NCBI GenBank assembly: GCA_017893485.1
Contig: CM030365.1
Location: 27,922,289 to 27,986,288 of the forward strand
Origin: Hemerocallis citrina
Taxonomy: Eukaryota; Streptophyta; Magnoliopsida; Asparagales; Asphodelaceae
Direction of reading: 5' to 3'
Length of the DNA: 64,000 nt
Position 1 is the first letter of the stretch. The number at the start of each line of letters is the position of its first letter. The notes under the pieces are model-generated. The model did not search any database. It was not told where the DNA came from and saw only the letters and a program-made list of their open reading frames with translations. A program made the translations under genes and the position numbers. Shown one piece after another: positions 32,731-44,959 of the stretch.

Positions 32731-34590
32731 ATGCCTCCCAAGAGGAAGCCAACACACTCCAACCGTAGAAAAATCTGTTCATCGTCACCCGTCCAACAAG
32801 CCCTGCAGCTCGAACAACAGGCTCCTCAGTCTATTCTGCAGCCTATAGGGCCCCAAGCAACAGTGGGGGAGCCCTCTAGGCGAAGCCACTACAAGCAACC
32901 GATACATCAGGTTCAGGTGTCCCATCCATAACGCCTCCCATAGTCCATCTACACCGAAGGACCTGCGGGACGTGTTCAACAATCAGCAGAACAAGCCGGG
33001 GCCCGGTCTTCGGACCCATCTAAACGAAAGGCGGACCCGCGAGGCAAACCCTCGCCGGGAGCACCCGAGGGATCGGTTACCACGTCGATCAGACCTGCAG
33101 GGGGTCCAACTCTCCCCAGAGGCGGAGAGATTCGCCCCAGCATCGCCCAAGACGAAGCTGCTCCCCGGCTGGCTGTCCTACAGCTCGAGTCAATCGCGAG
33201 TAGGAGGCCCCCGTCACGAGGGCAGAATTTCAACAATTCCAGGAGGCAGTCTTCTGGGCGCTCAACACCGCCCCCAACCAAGGCCATCGGGCTCCCAGCC
33301 CACAGCTAGCTCCTTGCCCTCATCACCGCTCCCACAGTCCTCGGCAAGCTCCGAACCATCACTGTCGTTCCCTAAGTCCTAGGCTAGTTCCGAGCCATCG
33401 CCGCCCTTCTCCTGGTCACCACCGCCGCTCCTGAAGTCTGCGGCCTACTTCGAGTCACCCCCGTCGTTCTATCAGTCCACCACCTACTCAGAGCCATCGC
33501 CGTCGCAGCCCCAGCCCTCCACAACATGAGGACGAATCTCGGGGCTCAACAAGGTATGACCGAAGGGAGGGCTCGGTCTACCACCGTCTCCAAGAGATGG
33601 AAAGGCGCCTAGGCCAGCTAGACAGAGACTAGGAGCAACGAGCAAGGAACCTTCGCCCAAGCAGGCCCCTCATTCTCCCGTGCCATCATGGAGGCCCCTG
33701 TCCAAGACAACTTCAAGCCTCCACACTTCGAGACTTACACTGGGGAGTCGGACCCCGCAGATCACATCGAGAGTTTCAAAACTCTCATGATGATCCATCA
33801 CGCATCCGACACCCTCCTCTGCAAGACCTTTCCGGCCACACTCAAGGGGCCAGCTCGGGAGTGGTATTCTCGTCTTGTGCTAGAATCTATCTTCTCCTTC
33901 GACCAGTTCGAAGGCCTCTTCCTCACACATTTCATGAGCAGTCAGCCGCTCGAGAAGACAAGCACCTCGCTGCTCTTCCTCAGCAGAAAGAAGGGCGAAC
34001 GGTTGAGGGATTATGTCATGAGGTTCACTACAGAGGCCAGTTCCATCGCCTCATTGGATCAGTCGGTAGCTTCAACCGCCTTCTAATCCAATGTCACCAA
34101 CCCCGACCTCACGGCTTCCTTGGCCAAGAAGCCTCCTCGGGACTTCTCTGAGCTCCTCCTCAAGAGCGAGAAGTACATTCGAGCTAAAGAGGCTCTCAAT
34201 CGCCCCACTCGGGAGGGGTTGTCTTCCGAGAACAAACGGAAGACTGTAGAGGAAGAAGGAGCTAAGAAGCTCCAAAAGGATAACGGGGGTCAGCGGCGTC
34301 CACTACTCCGCTTCGAGAAGTTTACCCCACTCAATGCGAGTGTCTCCACCATCCTGATGGAGATTGGGAATGAAGGTCTCCTGCCGCCATCTCCGAAGAT
34401 GAACACCCCCGGGAAGAAAAGAAATCGGGACAAGTGGTGCTGTTTCCACCAGGACCACGGGCACGACACTGATGACTGTCGGGCCCTGAAGGACGAGATC
34501 AAGGGCCCTTATCCAGAGGGGGCAGCTCGCTTGATTTGTAAGGAGGGACAGAGCCAATCCGCCTCCACCGCCCAGGGGGCTAACAGGTGA
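32731..34590 (+). pseudogene. gag: Element B gag
   Basis: Start ATG 32731 (MPPKRKPTHS). One frame carries through the whole region: a variable Gln/Pro/Ser-rich N-terminal part with stops at 32929 and several later ones to about 33600, then the conserved gag domain from 33688 (FETYTGESDPADHIESFK, LKGPAREWYSRL, FLTHFMSSQP), one TAA at 34084, then KKPPRDFSELLLKSEKYIRAK, and a zinc-knuckle-like CCFHQDHGHDTDDC typical of Tat gag. It ends at TGA 34588. All conserved blocks are in the same frame, so the lesions here are point substitutions. 33300-33680 is Pro/Ser-rich and poorly conserved. Confidence 0.85.
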
Positions 34591-35511
34591 ACAGAGCAGC
34601 GCACGGAGACTCCGGAGGCCGAGGTAGAGGCCATCTTGCACTTGATACACGGAGGCCCAATAGGGGGAGATTCTAACTCCTCCCGAAAAGCCTTCGTTAG
34701 GGAAGTCAACTCCTTACAGAGCCATCCTCCCCTTAAGGGCCTCGGAGTCCCGGTGACGTTCTCCGATAGGGACTTGGAAGGCGTCCGCATGCCCCACTGC
34801 GATGCCCTCGTCATTAACCTCAAAATGGCCAACTTCAATGTTCGCCGAGTGCTGGTGGACAATGGAAGTTCGGTCAACATCCACTTCTTGGAGGCGTTCA
34901 AAGGCCTCCAGCTATCAAGAGACCGGCTCAAGCCGGCTGGCTACACCCTTCATGGGTTCACTGGGGTTCCGATGATGATCGAGGGAGTTATAACTCTCGA
35001 TGTCACCACTGGCAAAGCCCCGATCACTCGCACGGAGCCAATGAACTTCATGGTGGTGGATGTGAAGGCTTCCTACAATGTGATCCTGGGTCGATCAGGC
35101 GTTGCCGTGCTCCAAGCCATCCCTTCAGCTTACCACATGAAGATGAAGTTCTCCACCCCCGCAGGGGTCAGAGAAGTGAGAAGGAGTCAGGAGGCGGCTC
35201 GTAAGTGCTATATGAACTCAATGTGAGGCCCAGTCCTCTCCCTAGAAGCCATAGAGCTCCCACAGGAGAGTAGCCAGACCATCTCCGAACCAGTGGATGA
35301 ACTAGAAGAAGTGGCCTTCTCCGAGGAAGACGCCACCAAGACGTTCCGGATCAGCAAGGCACTCTCCCCGTCCATCAAAGAAGACATCTCCCAGTGCATA
35401 AGGGAGAATCGCGATCTCTTCGCCTGGACCACGGCCGACATGCCTGGGATCTCTGAAGAGCTCCTAATGCACCATCTCAGCGTCGCCCCGGGTGTCAAGC
35501 CCGTTCAGTAG
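34591..35511 (+). pseudogene. Element B protease
   Basis: In the same frame as gag. A retroviral-type aspartic protease with the active-site motif VLVDNGSS at about 34850 (DNG in place of DTG/DSG), then NVILGRSG near 35090, which corresponds to the second conserved loop. A TGA at 35224 and a TAG at 35509 interrupt. The part after 35293 (acidic, EEVAFSEEDATKTFRI.. FAWTTADMPGI) is the usual linker before Tat RT. The family role is cutting the Gag-Pol polyprotein. Confidence 0.8.
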
Positions 35512-37081
35512 AAGCACCGCAAGTTCGCTCCCGAGCGTCAACAGGAGATCAAAGAAGAAGTCGAAAAGCTCTTCAATGCTCGGTTCATCGAGGAGGTGAA
35601 CTATCCTGAGTGGCTATCCTATGTGGTGATGGTCAAGAAAGCCAACGGGAGCTAGAGGATATGCATCGACTTCACCGATCTCAATAAGGCATGCCCGAAG
35701 GACCCTTTTCCCCTTCCAAGCATCAACGCCCTGATCGATGTGACCTCCGGGCATGAGCTCCTCAGTTCCATGGATGCTTTCTCGGGGTACAAAGGATGTT
35801 CCCTCCCGACATCGTGGACACCTCCTTTGTGACGGATCAGAGTCTGTACTGCTACAGGGTAATGCCGTTCGGTTTGAAGAATGCGGGAGCTACTTATCAA
35901 CGCCTCATGAACAAGGTCTTCTGAGACCAGATTGGCCAAAACATGAAAGTCTACGTAGACGACATGTTGGTCAAGATCACCAGAGGGCAGGAACATATCC
36001 TCGACCTTCAAGAAGCCTTCGATGTGCTCAGGAGGCACAATATGAGGCTGAACCCGAACAAGTGTGCGTTCGGAGTCTCATCCGGCAAGTTCTTGGGATT
36101 TATGGTCAGCCAGAGGGGCATAGAGGCCAACCCCGAGAAGATCCAGGCCATTCTCAAAATGGCTCCTCTCTCCAGCATCAAGGATTTGCAGAGGCTCACG
36201 GGGTGCCTCGCGGCAATTGAGCGTTTCCTCTCCAAGTTTGGGGAAAAGTGCCTCCCCTTCTTCAAGGCTCTCAGGGGGGCTAAGGGCTTTGAATGGGGTG
36301 AACAGCAACAGAAGTCCTTCGACCAGCTCAAGGCATACTTAGCTAACCCCCCCGCTCTTGAGCAAGCCAACGCCTGGAGAAGTCCTCTACTTATATCTCA
36401 CCGCTTCGGAGCAAACCCTCAGCACGGTCCTTGTAAGCGAGGAGGATAGAACGTAGAGGCCCATACATTATGTGAGTAAGGTCCTCTAGGATGCCGAACT
36501 CCGTTATCCGAAGCTGGAGAAGATGGCTCTTGCCTTAGTTATGGCGGCCTGAAAGCTCCGCCCCTACATCCAATCTCATTCAGTGGTCATCCTTACCAAC
36601 CAGCTGCTTAAGCAAGTTTTTCACAAGCCCGAGACCTCCGGGTGCCTGATGAAGTGGTCCATCGAGTTAAGACAACATGACATCCGCTACCAGCCAAGAA
36701 CAGCAATCAAGGCCAAAGCTATGGCCGAATTCATTATGGAGAGCACCATCCCCAACCCTTGCGAGTCATCTGCTGACCCCTTGGTCTGGACCGTTTATGT
36801 GGATGGATCTTCTTGCACCGATGAAAGTGGGGCTAGCATTATCTTGACTGGCACAGACGCTTTCGTCCTCCAATACTCCCTCCACTTAAACTTTCCGGCA
36901 TCAAACAACGAAGCAGAGTATGAGGCCCTCATAGCGGGGCTCTGCATGGCTCGCAAAGCCAGAGCCAAGTGGGTCAGAGTCTTCAGTGATTTGCAATTGG
37001 TCATCAACCAAGTGTCGGGGGAATACGAGGCAAGGGACGAGCGTATGGCCAAGTACTTGGCAAAGGCTAGGGAGCTTCTAG
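35512..37081 (+). pseudogene. Element B RT, RNase H and N-terminal part of archaeal RNase H
   Basis: RT: KHRKFAPERQQEIKEEV, CIDFTDLNKACPKDPFPLP (a TAG sits just before it at 35654), MDAFSGY then a frameshift at about 35790, [18 protein letters not shown] and the catalytic YVDDMLVK (about 35950). RNase H: RPYIQSHSVVILTNQLLKQV. The archaeal-type RNase H starts VYVDGSSCTDESG with acidic residues in VDGSS, EAEYEALIAGL and FSDLQLVI. The dual RNase H is a Tat-lineage trait. A frameshift and stops occur at about 36447-36580. The domain is cut at 37081 by C2 and resumes at 40480 or later. Confidence 0.87.
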
Positions 37082-40000
37082 TGTAACCCCTGTTTTTCAT
37101 TTGTGTGTATTTTTTGACTGTATTTTTCATTTTGGTGTATTTTCCTCTCTTGTATTTTTCTGAACCGTATATTGGATTTATTTTCAATATATATTCGTTT
37201 TATTTCATTTTGAGCTCCATGTGTTTGATGGATTGTCTCTTTTGTCTTGTTTTTCATTATTTTAATCTTTTCCTCATTTTTTGTCTCATTATCTTTAATT
37301 TTTTTTTCTCTTGGTATTGTGGTGGTGTTTTGGTTGTATTTTCCCAATCCCATTATTTTGATCCCTAACAAGATTTTCAAAAGCCAAAGAATTCCCTATC
37401 CTCTTTGCATTCCTATTGTTATTTGACCCAAAATCCAAAACCCAATTGTGTACCTATTGCTAGCTACTAATACCCAATACCCACTAACCCACATCTCAAC
37501 CCCTATATATATACCCTCCTAATCACAAACCCTAACCCTCACAAACCCTAAAACACTAGCCTCCATCTCTCTCTCCCTCTCTCCTTCTCGGTCTGCACAA
37601 CCTGAGCCTCACCACCCATTAGCCCGGCCTCCCTCATCCAGGCCGAGCCTCTCCCATCAGCCGACCACCACCTCCCAGCCACTTCACCCATCTCTGGCCA
37701 TCCATCACCACCAAACCCGACCACCTCTTCCCTTGGTTGCTGATCTCCACACACCACCAACATCAATCATCTTACACCATTTAACCCTTGTACTCCTTCG
37801 TCGTGGTATTCTCAAAGTGGTCTCTAGCCACTTTGATCGTTGCTTCAAGAAGATTCGTTCGTGAGGAGTTTGTTCGTAGTTGCTTGGATTCGTGCTTGTA
37901 GCGGATTTCGTTCATGGTTTTTGCTTCTAGGGTTGATTGCATCGTTCTTCATCCCCAAATTAATGCAAGTAACTTGTACTCCAATTCATTTGTTTGATAC
38001 AAGTACAAAAGTTCACCTATAGTGTAGTTGGGTCTAGAGACAACCTTTAATTGTGTTTTCCTTGATGGGTTTTGTCTCTATTGTGATATTTTAGCCGTAG
38101 AAGATTCACAACACCAATCTTGACATGAAATAACCTAGGAATCGCCCGTTCTTGATTTTAGACATGGATGTGAGACTTGTGTGCAAATTCGTGTTTTGTT
38201 GATACCCATGTGAAATAATAGGCGTGGACATGTTAATAACCCTAAATCATGATGTTTAGACACTTGGTAGGCTTTATTTCAAGTTTGGATGTGTTTGAAT
38301 CAATATTCTTGAATCTATGCTGTTTTTGTTCTTGAGGGTGAAATCTATATTTTCTGGATGTTCTGTTTCGTTTGCTATTTTCGACTGTGCTACAGTCAGT
38401 ATCTTGATTTCGGTATAAAATATGAGTTTTAGATAATTTCATCTATTTTCAATCCCCTTTGGCCTTGCTTGATTTTGATTTCGTATGACTAGGTTAGGAC
38501 TGTTTTAGTACAGAGGTGTTGATCTTTTCCAGATTCTATTTTTCGGTAATTTTGATAACAAACTATTTTCAAGAACTATGCTATACATATTATTTTGATT
38601 TGAAACTTTGGTCACTGTTTCTTTATGAAGTTAGGGATTACCCAGAATTTTGATGAATTTTATTGATGAGTTTTATGGGATGTTTCATGCTCATTTCTAA
38701 AATCTATACATGCTATATTTTGCTCGCTGTTCTGTAAAGAACCCTATTTTCACTATGATTCCTTTTACTGTATAAAAATGTTTGTGAAATGTGAAAGTTA
38801 GTATATCCTATCTATTTTCATATCCATTTGGCAGAATTAGATTTCGTTTCACTGGTTGCAAGATATCTTAGTTTTCGTACAGCATTGTTGAGATTTCCAG
38901 ATTCGCTAAACTATGTTTTCGTGATGCTTTCTTATTTTTAATGACTTATTTATTTTTCCTGAAAAATTCTAAAACTTTATATTTTGATTCTGAACATATA
39001 GGGGATTACCCCAGATTTTTTGTGGAATTATTTAATGTGTTTTCATACTGTTTTCATGCTCTTGAATTCGTTTTCTTGATTTCTGGCTGAACCTAATTTC
39101 GGTATGCAAATCAGTTTTGAGCTGTGTTGTTGTGAATTAGTATATGACTTAATTATACTCGCTGGATTCGTGTTGATGTCTATTTTTCAGATCCTTCGAT
39201 GGATCTAAATTTTCTTGTTTGTAACTCATGTAATCACTATTTTACTACAATATGGTCTTACTGTCCTGAACTTGAGATGTGTTTATTTTATTCGTTTATG
39301 AGATAACTTGCACTCGTACATGTTTAGTTTGCTACTTGCACTTGTCACATGATCATGCCACATTATTCTTGATATATTTTGCACGTATACATGCTTGTTG
39401 GATATTAATAATAAATAACCAAGCCAGAGTTTAAAGAACAGATCTAATAGTGGATAATTCAGAAATGTGTACTCAGAAGGGGATCCACTGATCCTATGTG
39501 ATTACTTGACATGATACTTGATACTTGCACACAAGACAAGATACTTTCCACTTGCACAACTTGACACGTGATTACATGATACATGATACTTGGAGCTTGG
39601 AGCTCAATTACTTGCTTGTCCCCGAGTATACTGCCTTCTATAGTCCACTATGAAATCTAAAGCGAAACTGTTGTGTTGTAGCAACCATGTAAGGTGGACT
39701 GCATGAAGTGCTATCTAGATAGTAATTCACTACAAAACTTGATACATACCACTTGAACATGATACGTGAACATGATACATGCTTGCTTGATACATGACTA
39801 CATGATACATGAGACTTGTTTACATGAGACTTGAACTTGATACTTGATACATGATTACATGACACTTGACACTTGATGCATGTCTACAAGATACTTGATT
39901 ACTTGACACTTGATTTATGCCATGTACACTTGATCACTTTTACCATGCTAGTTGTTTACTTTGACATCACACTTATACCATGTGCTAGTTAGTTTTCCCA

Positions 40001-40479
40001 TGTGCTTGTATCCTACATTATATGTGATCCGTGACTTGCAATTGATGGGTACTTGTGTTTTCTCTTTTCCTCTTTCCTGAATTCGATGAATTGCAGATTT
40101 TGGAGAACAGGTTCCAGATGGTATCGGAGACTTGAAGTATTAGTGCTGGATATTATTATTATTATTTCTTGTAGTTTGCTTGAACAATATTGTATTTTGA
40201 GACTTGGATTTATTCTTGTATTTTTTAGACTTGGTATTATTCTTGTGTTTAGGCAATGTGACCCAAGAATTTTGTTTTATTCAGATCATGACTATTTGAG
40301 ATTTATGTATTTGGTTTCAAGTATTCTTAATGGTATTTGACTCGTTATGTGCATGTGGTTGATTAATTCGCTTCCGACTCTGAGTATTTCTTGAACAGCT
40401 TATGGATGATGAAAATCATTCGCACGACTTTTGTTATGTAACCGTATTCCGTATTCTTTTTGGGAAGCGGGGCGTGACA
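37082..40479 (+). mobile_element. C2: solo LTR (3398 bp) inserted in archaeal RNase H of element B
   Basis: It starts TGTAACCCCTG and ends GGGGCGTGACA; flanks TCTAG (37077-37081) and ACTAG (40480-40484) agree at 4 of 5. Excision with one flank restores ..ARELLALFEDVQL.., aligning with element A. Same family as C1 and LTR5: TATATATA region about 37505, C-rich leader 37560-37760, TCTAGAGACAACC block about 38030, CTTGATAC-type simple repeat 39500-39910, conserved tail. No coding capacity. Confidence 0.93.
39500..39910 (+). repeat. Degenerate CTTGATAC/CTTGACAC simple repeat in C2
   Basis: Irregular runs of TACTTGA, ACATGATAC and CACTTGACAC. The counterpart in C1 is at about 49335-49500; LTR5 has CTGTCTGATA-type repeats at the matching place (about 58800-58935). 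Confidence 0.75.
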
Positions 40480-41969
40480 ACTAGCCTTATTCGAAGATGT
40501 TCAACTCCAGCTGGTTCCTCGAGAGGAAAATGAGCAGGCGGATGCTCTCTCTAAGCTCGCCTCCTCGTCCCTCCAAGGACTAGAGTAGACCGTCTTGATA
40601 GAGGTCCTCCTCAAACCAAGTACTGATGAAGATAGCCCGGAGCAGATGGAAGCCTACCCCCTAACACTTGGGGGAGAACTGGATGAAGCCCCTCCTCGAG
40701 TATGTTAGGGACGGAGTCCTTCCCGAAGACCCGAAAGAGGCAAGGAGGATCAGAACATGAGCTAAGCGGTACACACTCCTTAATGGGGTCATGTACAAAC
40801 GCTCTTAAACCCAAATCGACGGTCGATCCTACTGAGGTGCCGCTCCCCAGAGGAAGCGCTCTATGCCCTAAAGGAGGCCCATGACGGTCTGTGTGGCGCG
40901 CACTTGGGAGCGAGATCCCTTGCCCGAAAACTCTTGAACTACGATTACTTCTGGCCCACACTACTTAGTGACTCCGAGGAGTACGTATGCCAGTGCGACT
41001 CCTGCCAGAAATTCACCCTAGTCTGTCGCCTACTCCAAGCACAACTCACCTCTTTGGCGAGTTCAATCCCCTTCGCAATGTGGGGGATGAATTTGCTCAG
41101 ACCTTTCCCTCCAACGTCGGGCCAGCTGAAGTTCTTAGTTGTAACAATAGACTACTTCTCAAAATGGATCAAGGTTGAACCTCTTTCAGCACAAGGTCCA
41201 GAAGTTCTTTTGGAAGAACATCGTTTTCCGGTTCGGGGTACCCTGCATCCTCGTTACCGACAATGGGACCCAATTCGCAGGAGTGACCTTTGTTAACTTT
41301 TGTGCCGACCTCGACATTCAGCAACAATTCTCCTCGATAGCTCACCCCCAGTCCAATGGCCAACCGGAGAATGCAAATCATCAAATCCTCTCTGGCCTGA
41401 AGAAGAGGCTTGACAAATCCACTAAGGGGCTGTGGGTCGAACAACTCCCAAACGTGCTTTGGAATTATCGCACCACCAAAAGAGCTTCGACAGGGGAATC
41501 CCCCTTCAACCTCACATATGGATCTGAAGCTCGCATCCCCTTAGAGGTGGGCCTACCTTCGCCCCGACTAATAGCCTACAGTGAAGCACAGAATGCGAAC
41601 CAGCTTCGCAACTGCCTAGACCTCATAGACGAGGTCCGCGAGAGAGCCGCAATTCGACAAGAGACCTTCCGCCGTAGGATCACTCAGTCTTACAACAAGA
41701 GGGTACGACTAGCCAACCTTAAAGAGGGAGACCTAGTGCTTCGAAAGTTGTCGATCTCTAATCCAAGCAAAAAAGGCAAGCTGGCACCCAATTGGGAAGG
41801 ACCGTATAAGGTCTCCAGAGTTATTCGCCCAGGCACGTATCAACTCGAGGACCCGGGGGGCAGGAGAATACCGAGGATATGGAACGTGGAGCACTTGATA
41901 AGTACCAAGAGGGTGTCTAAACACCGCTCCAAGCAACTTCCCCAAGAGCGCTCCAGAAAACATGTCTAA
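40480..41969 (+). pseudogene. Element B archaeal RNase H C-terminus and integrase
   Basis: It resumes with LVPREENEQADALSKLASSSLQGLE, which supplies the last acidic residue of the archaeal RNase H, then a degraded linker (stops, frameshifts, 40590-40890). Integrase: zinc region GAHLGARSLARKLLNYDYFW..CQCDSCQK, DDE core VTIDYFSKW, then a frameshift at about 41175 and VTDNGTQF and GQPENANHQ, C-terminal part LAPNWEGPYKVSRVIRPGTY and stop at 41969. The last 264 codons are open. AATAAA at about 42043 may end the sense transcript just before the 115 bp array. Confidence 0.87.
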
Positions 41970-42189
41970 AGTTCTTACTTGTATTTCTTTTTATCAAAGT
42001 GTAAAAGCGGCTCGCAACTTAGAAGCGGCCGCCTAATCATTTTCAATAAAACCAACCTTTCCCTACAAGTTCTCTATTTTTTTGGTAGTCTACTTCGCAA
42101 GTTCTCTATTTTTTGATAGTCTACTTCGCAAGTTCTATATTTTTTGGTAGTCTAATTCTACTTACAAAAAAAATTCGCATTAAAATGAC

Positions 42190-42640
42190 GCGCTTGGAGT
42201 CCAACACTTGGTTCGAATCTGCTTCAACCACTTGCTCCTGAGCGAGTAAGAAGCGGATCACCATTCGGAATTGCTCCTACAGCCGTTGGTATTTTCTAAA
42301 CGTCACGCTTGGAGTCTAACACTTGGTTTGACTCCGCTTCAACAACTTGCTTCTAAGAGAGTACGAAGAGGATTGTCATTCGGAATTGCTCCTACAACTG
42401 TTGATATTTTCTAAACGACACGCTTGGAGTCCAACACTTTGTTCGACTCCGCTTCAACTACTTGCTTCTAAGCGAGTATGAAGCGGATCGCCATTTGGAA
42501 TTGCTCCTATAGCTGTTGATATTTTCTAAGCGACGAGTTCGGAGTCCAACACTTCAACTACTTGCTTATAAGTGAGTACGAAGTGGTTCACCGTTCGTGA
42601 TTACTCCCACAACCGTTGACAACTGCAAATGCTAGAAAAG
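42190..42640. repeat. Tandem array, 115 bp unit, about 4 copies, between convergent genes of element B
   Basis: Landmark GGAGTC(C/T)AACACTT recurs with unit steps 42201, 42316, 42431 and 42546. Its reverse complement shares AAGTGTTGGACTCC and GGAGCAATTCCGAATGG with the 111 bp array of element A, so the two arrays are homologous despite different periods. Confidence 0.93.
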
Positions 42641-42662
42641 CATACAAGTTCACAAACAAGTA

Positions 42663-43566
42663 TTATTTCATTAAAGTCTGAGAGACAAGTCTAATTACAG
42701 ACAACCGACTCAACTTTACATCGAGATACAAAACTTGTGAAACCCAAATTACAAGATTATAGAAAGCTATTTCAGCGCCCCCTAGGGGAGGGGATACTTC
42801 GTTACGACGAATGTTGTGCTGTCGATGCCCTGCTTTGACGGACATCCCTAAGCCAGCGAGCCGAGATGCATCGTCTGCACCTGATCTAACGGTGGCCCTG
42901 ACAAATGCTCTGCTCGACGAAGCTGCCACACCACTTTGCGCATCTCTGGGGTTCCGAGGTATAGTGGGCGAGCGAAGCGCGAGCTCACGGAACGTCATCC
43001 CCCTATCATACTCCTCACGAGTGCAAGACGTAGTTCTGACAGTGCTTCCCTTGGATCGCAATCGAAGACGAGCAATCTCCGTCTCAAGCTCGACAATTCG
43101 CTCCTTAAGCAAGTCGTCCATCACCTTTATTTTCAAGCTCGGCATTCGCACCGAGCCTGCACCACGAGAGCTGTCGGCAATTGTCTGCCGAAGATGAGCG
43201 ACCTCCATGCTCTTATCAATAGTTACCTTCTTCAGCTCGTCCCTCTCCGTTGTCACCTTAGTCAGAGAATGACGAAGGAGCCTAAGTCTCAAGCCGAGGT
43301 TGGCAGCTGCCGACGAGCCCACATCATCGCCTTCAGGGGTCGTCTCGTTAATCCTCTCTTCTAATCGCCTGATCTCCAGGTCTCGACGAACTAAGATCAA
43401 TCTCAGACGATTCTGCTCGCGTTCCACTTTGCGAAGCTCCCACTCCACTTCACGGAGCTACTCTCAGCTCCTAGCAAGGCCCAACCTCGTCGCCCCCTAG
43501 TCCAGCCTTGGGATGAGCCACCTCGACCACCCGAGGCACTTCGGCAAGTGGCAGCACTTTGACGAT
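42663..43566 (-). pseudogene. aORF block 2 of element B: coiled-coil protein exon
   Basis: Read on minus, a 3' splice site (GCCTTCTCAG) precedes 43566. The first ~115 bases contain stops relative to the main frame (the CLRRCRK segment of element A is garbled); from 43448 the frame is open for 261 codons. The N-terminal half (RRDLEIRRLEE) matches block 3 of element A and the C-terminal half (TSCTREE, F-x-E-L-A) matches block 2 of A. So B seems to keep the complete gene that A holds as two partly redundant copies. Glu/Arg/Leu-rich coiled coil in the first half. Function unknown. Confidence 0.6.
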
Positions 43567-44329
43567 CTGAGAAGGCCAAGTCGAACTGCTAAGTCTAAAC
43601 ACAGCCACTGCAAAACTCAAACTCGAGAGCAGGCCAAAAAAACCGCAGTGAACACTTAGTCAAAATTTTCAAAAAGTTTTTCATTCCATTGGAATTCAAA
43701 AAGATACAAGCAGTGGCCAGTCCGCTATTAGGCGATACAATGCTTATCAAAAATTAAAAAGTTACAAATCAAGGCCCGACCTTTTTGCCGTGGCTGCCGG
43801 TTGCTGCGAGATCCGACTGCTCAGGAGCGGTGACGATCGCTAAGGGCATAACCTCAGAGCCGGGCTCGTTGTCAGCGCCCTCGACCTCGGCTTCCATGTT
43901 GTCGTACCCTTCCTCGCCTTCGTCTGATTCTTCGTCGAAACCCGGGACATGATCGGGGAAGAGGCGCAACCCGGAGCAGTCGACCTCGGGGAAACTTTCC
44001 TTCACCTGCTCGATGGCACGGGCGTAAACCATAGCCATATTGGCCACAAGGAACCCTTGAGCCTTCTCCATGGTTGCAGCCTCGGCCTCTTTTGCAGTAG
44101 TGATCTTGGCAGCTTCAACGACCTCCTCCTTTTCCTTTGCCGCTGACTCCTTCGCCACGAGGCCGTTGAGGTATTCCATCCTCTTCGTCTTCCCGTCCGC
44201 CTCGACCCTCCGTTTTTTGAGCTCATTAGCGATCCGAGCTTTTTCCGCCCAAGCCCTGTCTACCTCCTGCTTCAGCTCCTTTTCATGTTCGATAATCTTC
44301 TCCATAAGATGACCGAAGTGACAGGTTAT

Positions 44330-44403
44330 CTGCGAGAGGAAAATAAGTTAGCATGAAAACCAAGAAAATACAGGTATGCAACTAGCGAAACTACACTACT
44401 TAC
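44330..44403 (-). other. Predicted GT-AG intron in antisense gene of element B
   Basis: 74 bp; donor TCG|GTAAGT, acceptor TCTCGCAG. Phase 0, between AVS and ITCHF. Position and donor are the same as the 91 bp intron of element A (186-276). Confidence 0.75.
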
Positions 44404-44940
44404 CGACACTGCTGCTCGGGCGATCTCGAGGGCATCGTCCCCAACTCCATCAGCGTCCATGGCGGCGCGGTCCTTCGGCATCGCAAGGTGCTTGACCGCC
44501 TGCATGCTCAACGTTGATTCGCCAAGGAACCCATCGAGCTTCCGGACCTGCCAGTCCAGGACAAAAATCTTTTTGTGTTCCTTGGTCAGGAACACTTCAG
44601 CCTCAGCCATCAGCGGGGCCACCTCCATTCCCAAAGCGGCTGCCATTGGAAACACACCTGCATCAACTGAACCCGAAGTGGCTACCGCCGTCCTTGCCCT
44701 CGAGACCACAGTGGCCGACGCCGTGGCTTCTTCGACGGTGGTGGCGATCGTCTTTGTCCTCAGGGAGGTCACCTTTGTGATGACCCTTTTCCTCTTCCTC
44801 AGAGCCTTGCTATCAAGGACCGCACGGCATCGTAGTCCATGGTTTCTGCACCAAAGAAGAGGTGATTAAACACAAGTAAAACCAAACAAAAATGAAAAAA
44901 CCAAAGGGGAAAACCGAATACTAGGGTTTATGCAGCTGAG

Positions 44941-44959
44941 CCCCCCCCCCCCCCCCCCC
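44941..44959. repeat. C19 homopolymer
   Basis: Nineteen C in a row followed by GCCCC, at the end of the first coding part of the element B antisense gene (poly-Gly in minus-strand frame). Confidence 0.95.

Noticed and set aside
32968..33390. Pro/Ser/Arg-rich plus frame and its minus shadow in element B
   Set aside because: Out of frame with gag; the gag frame itself runs through here with a few stops.
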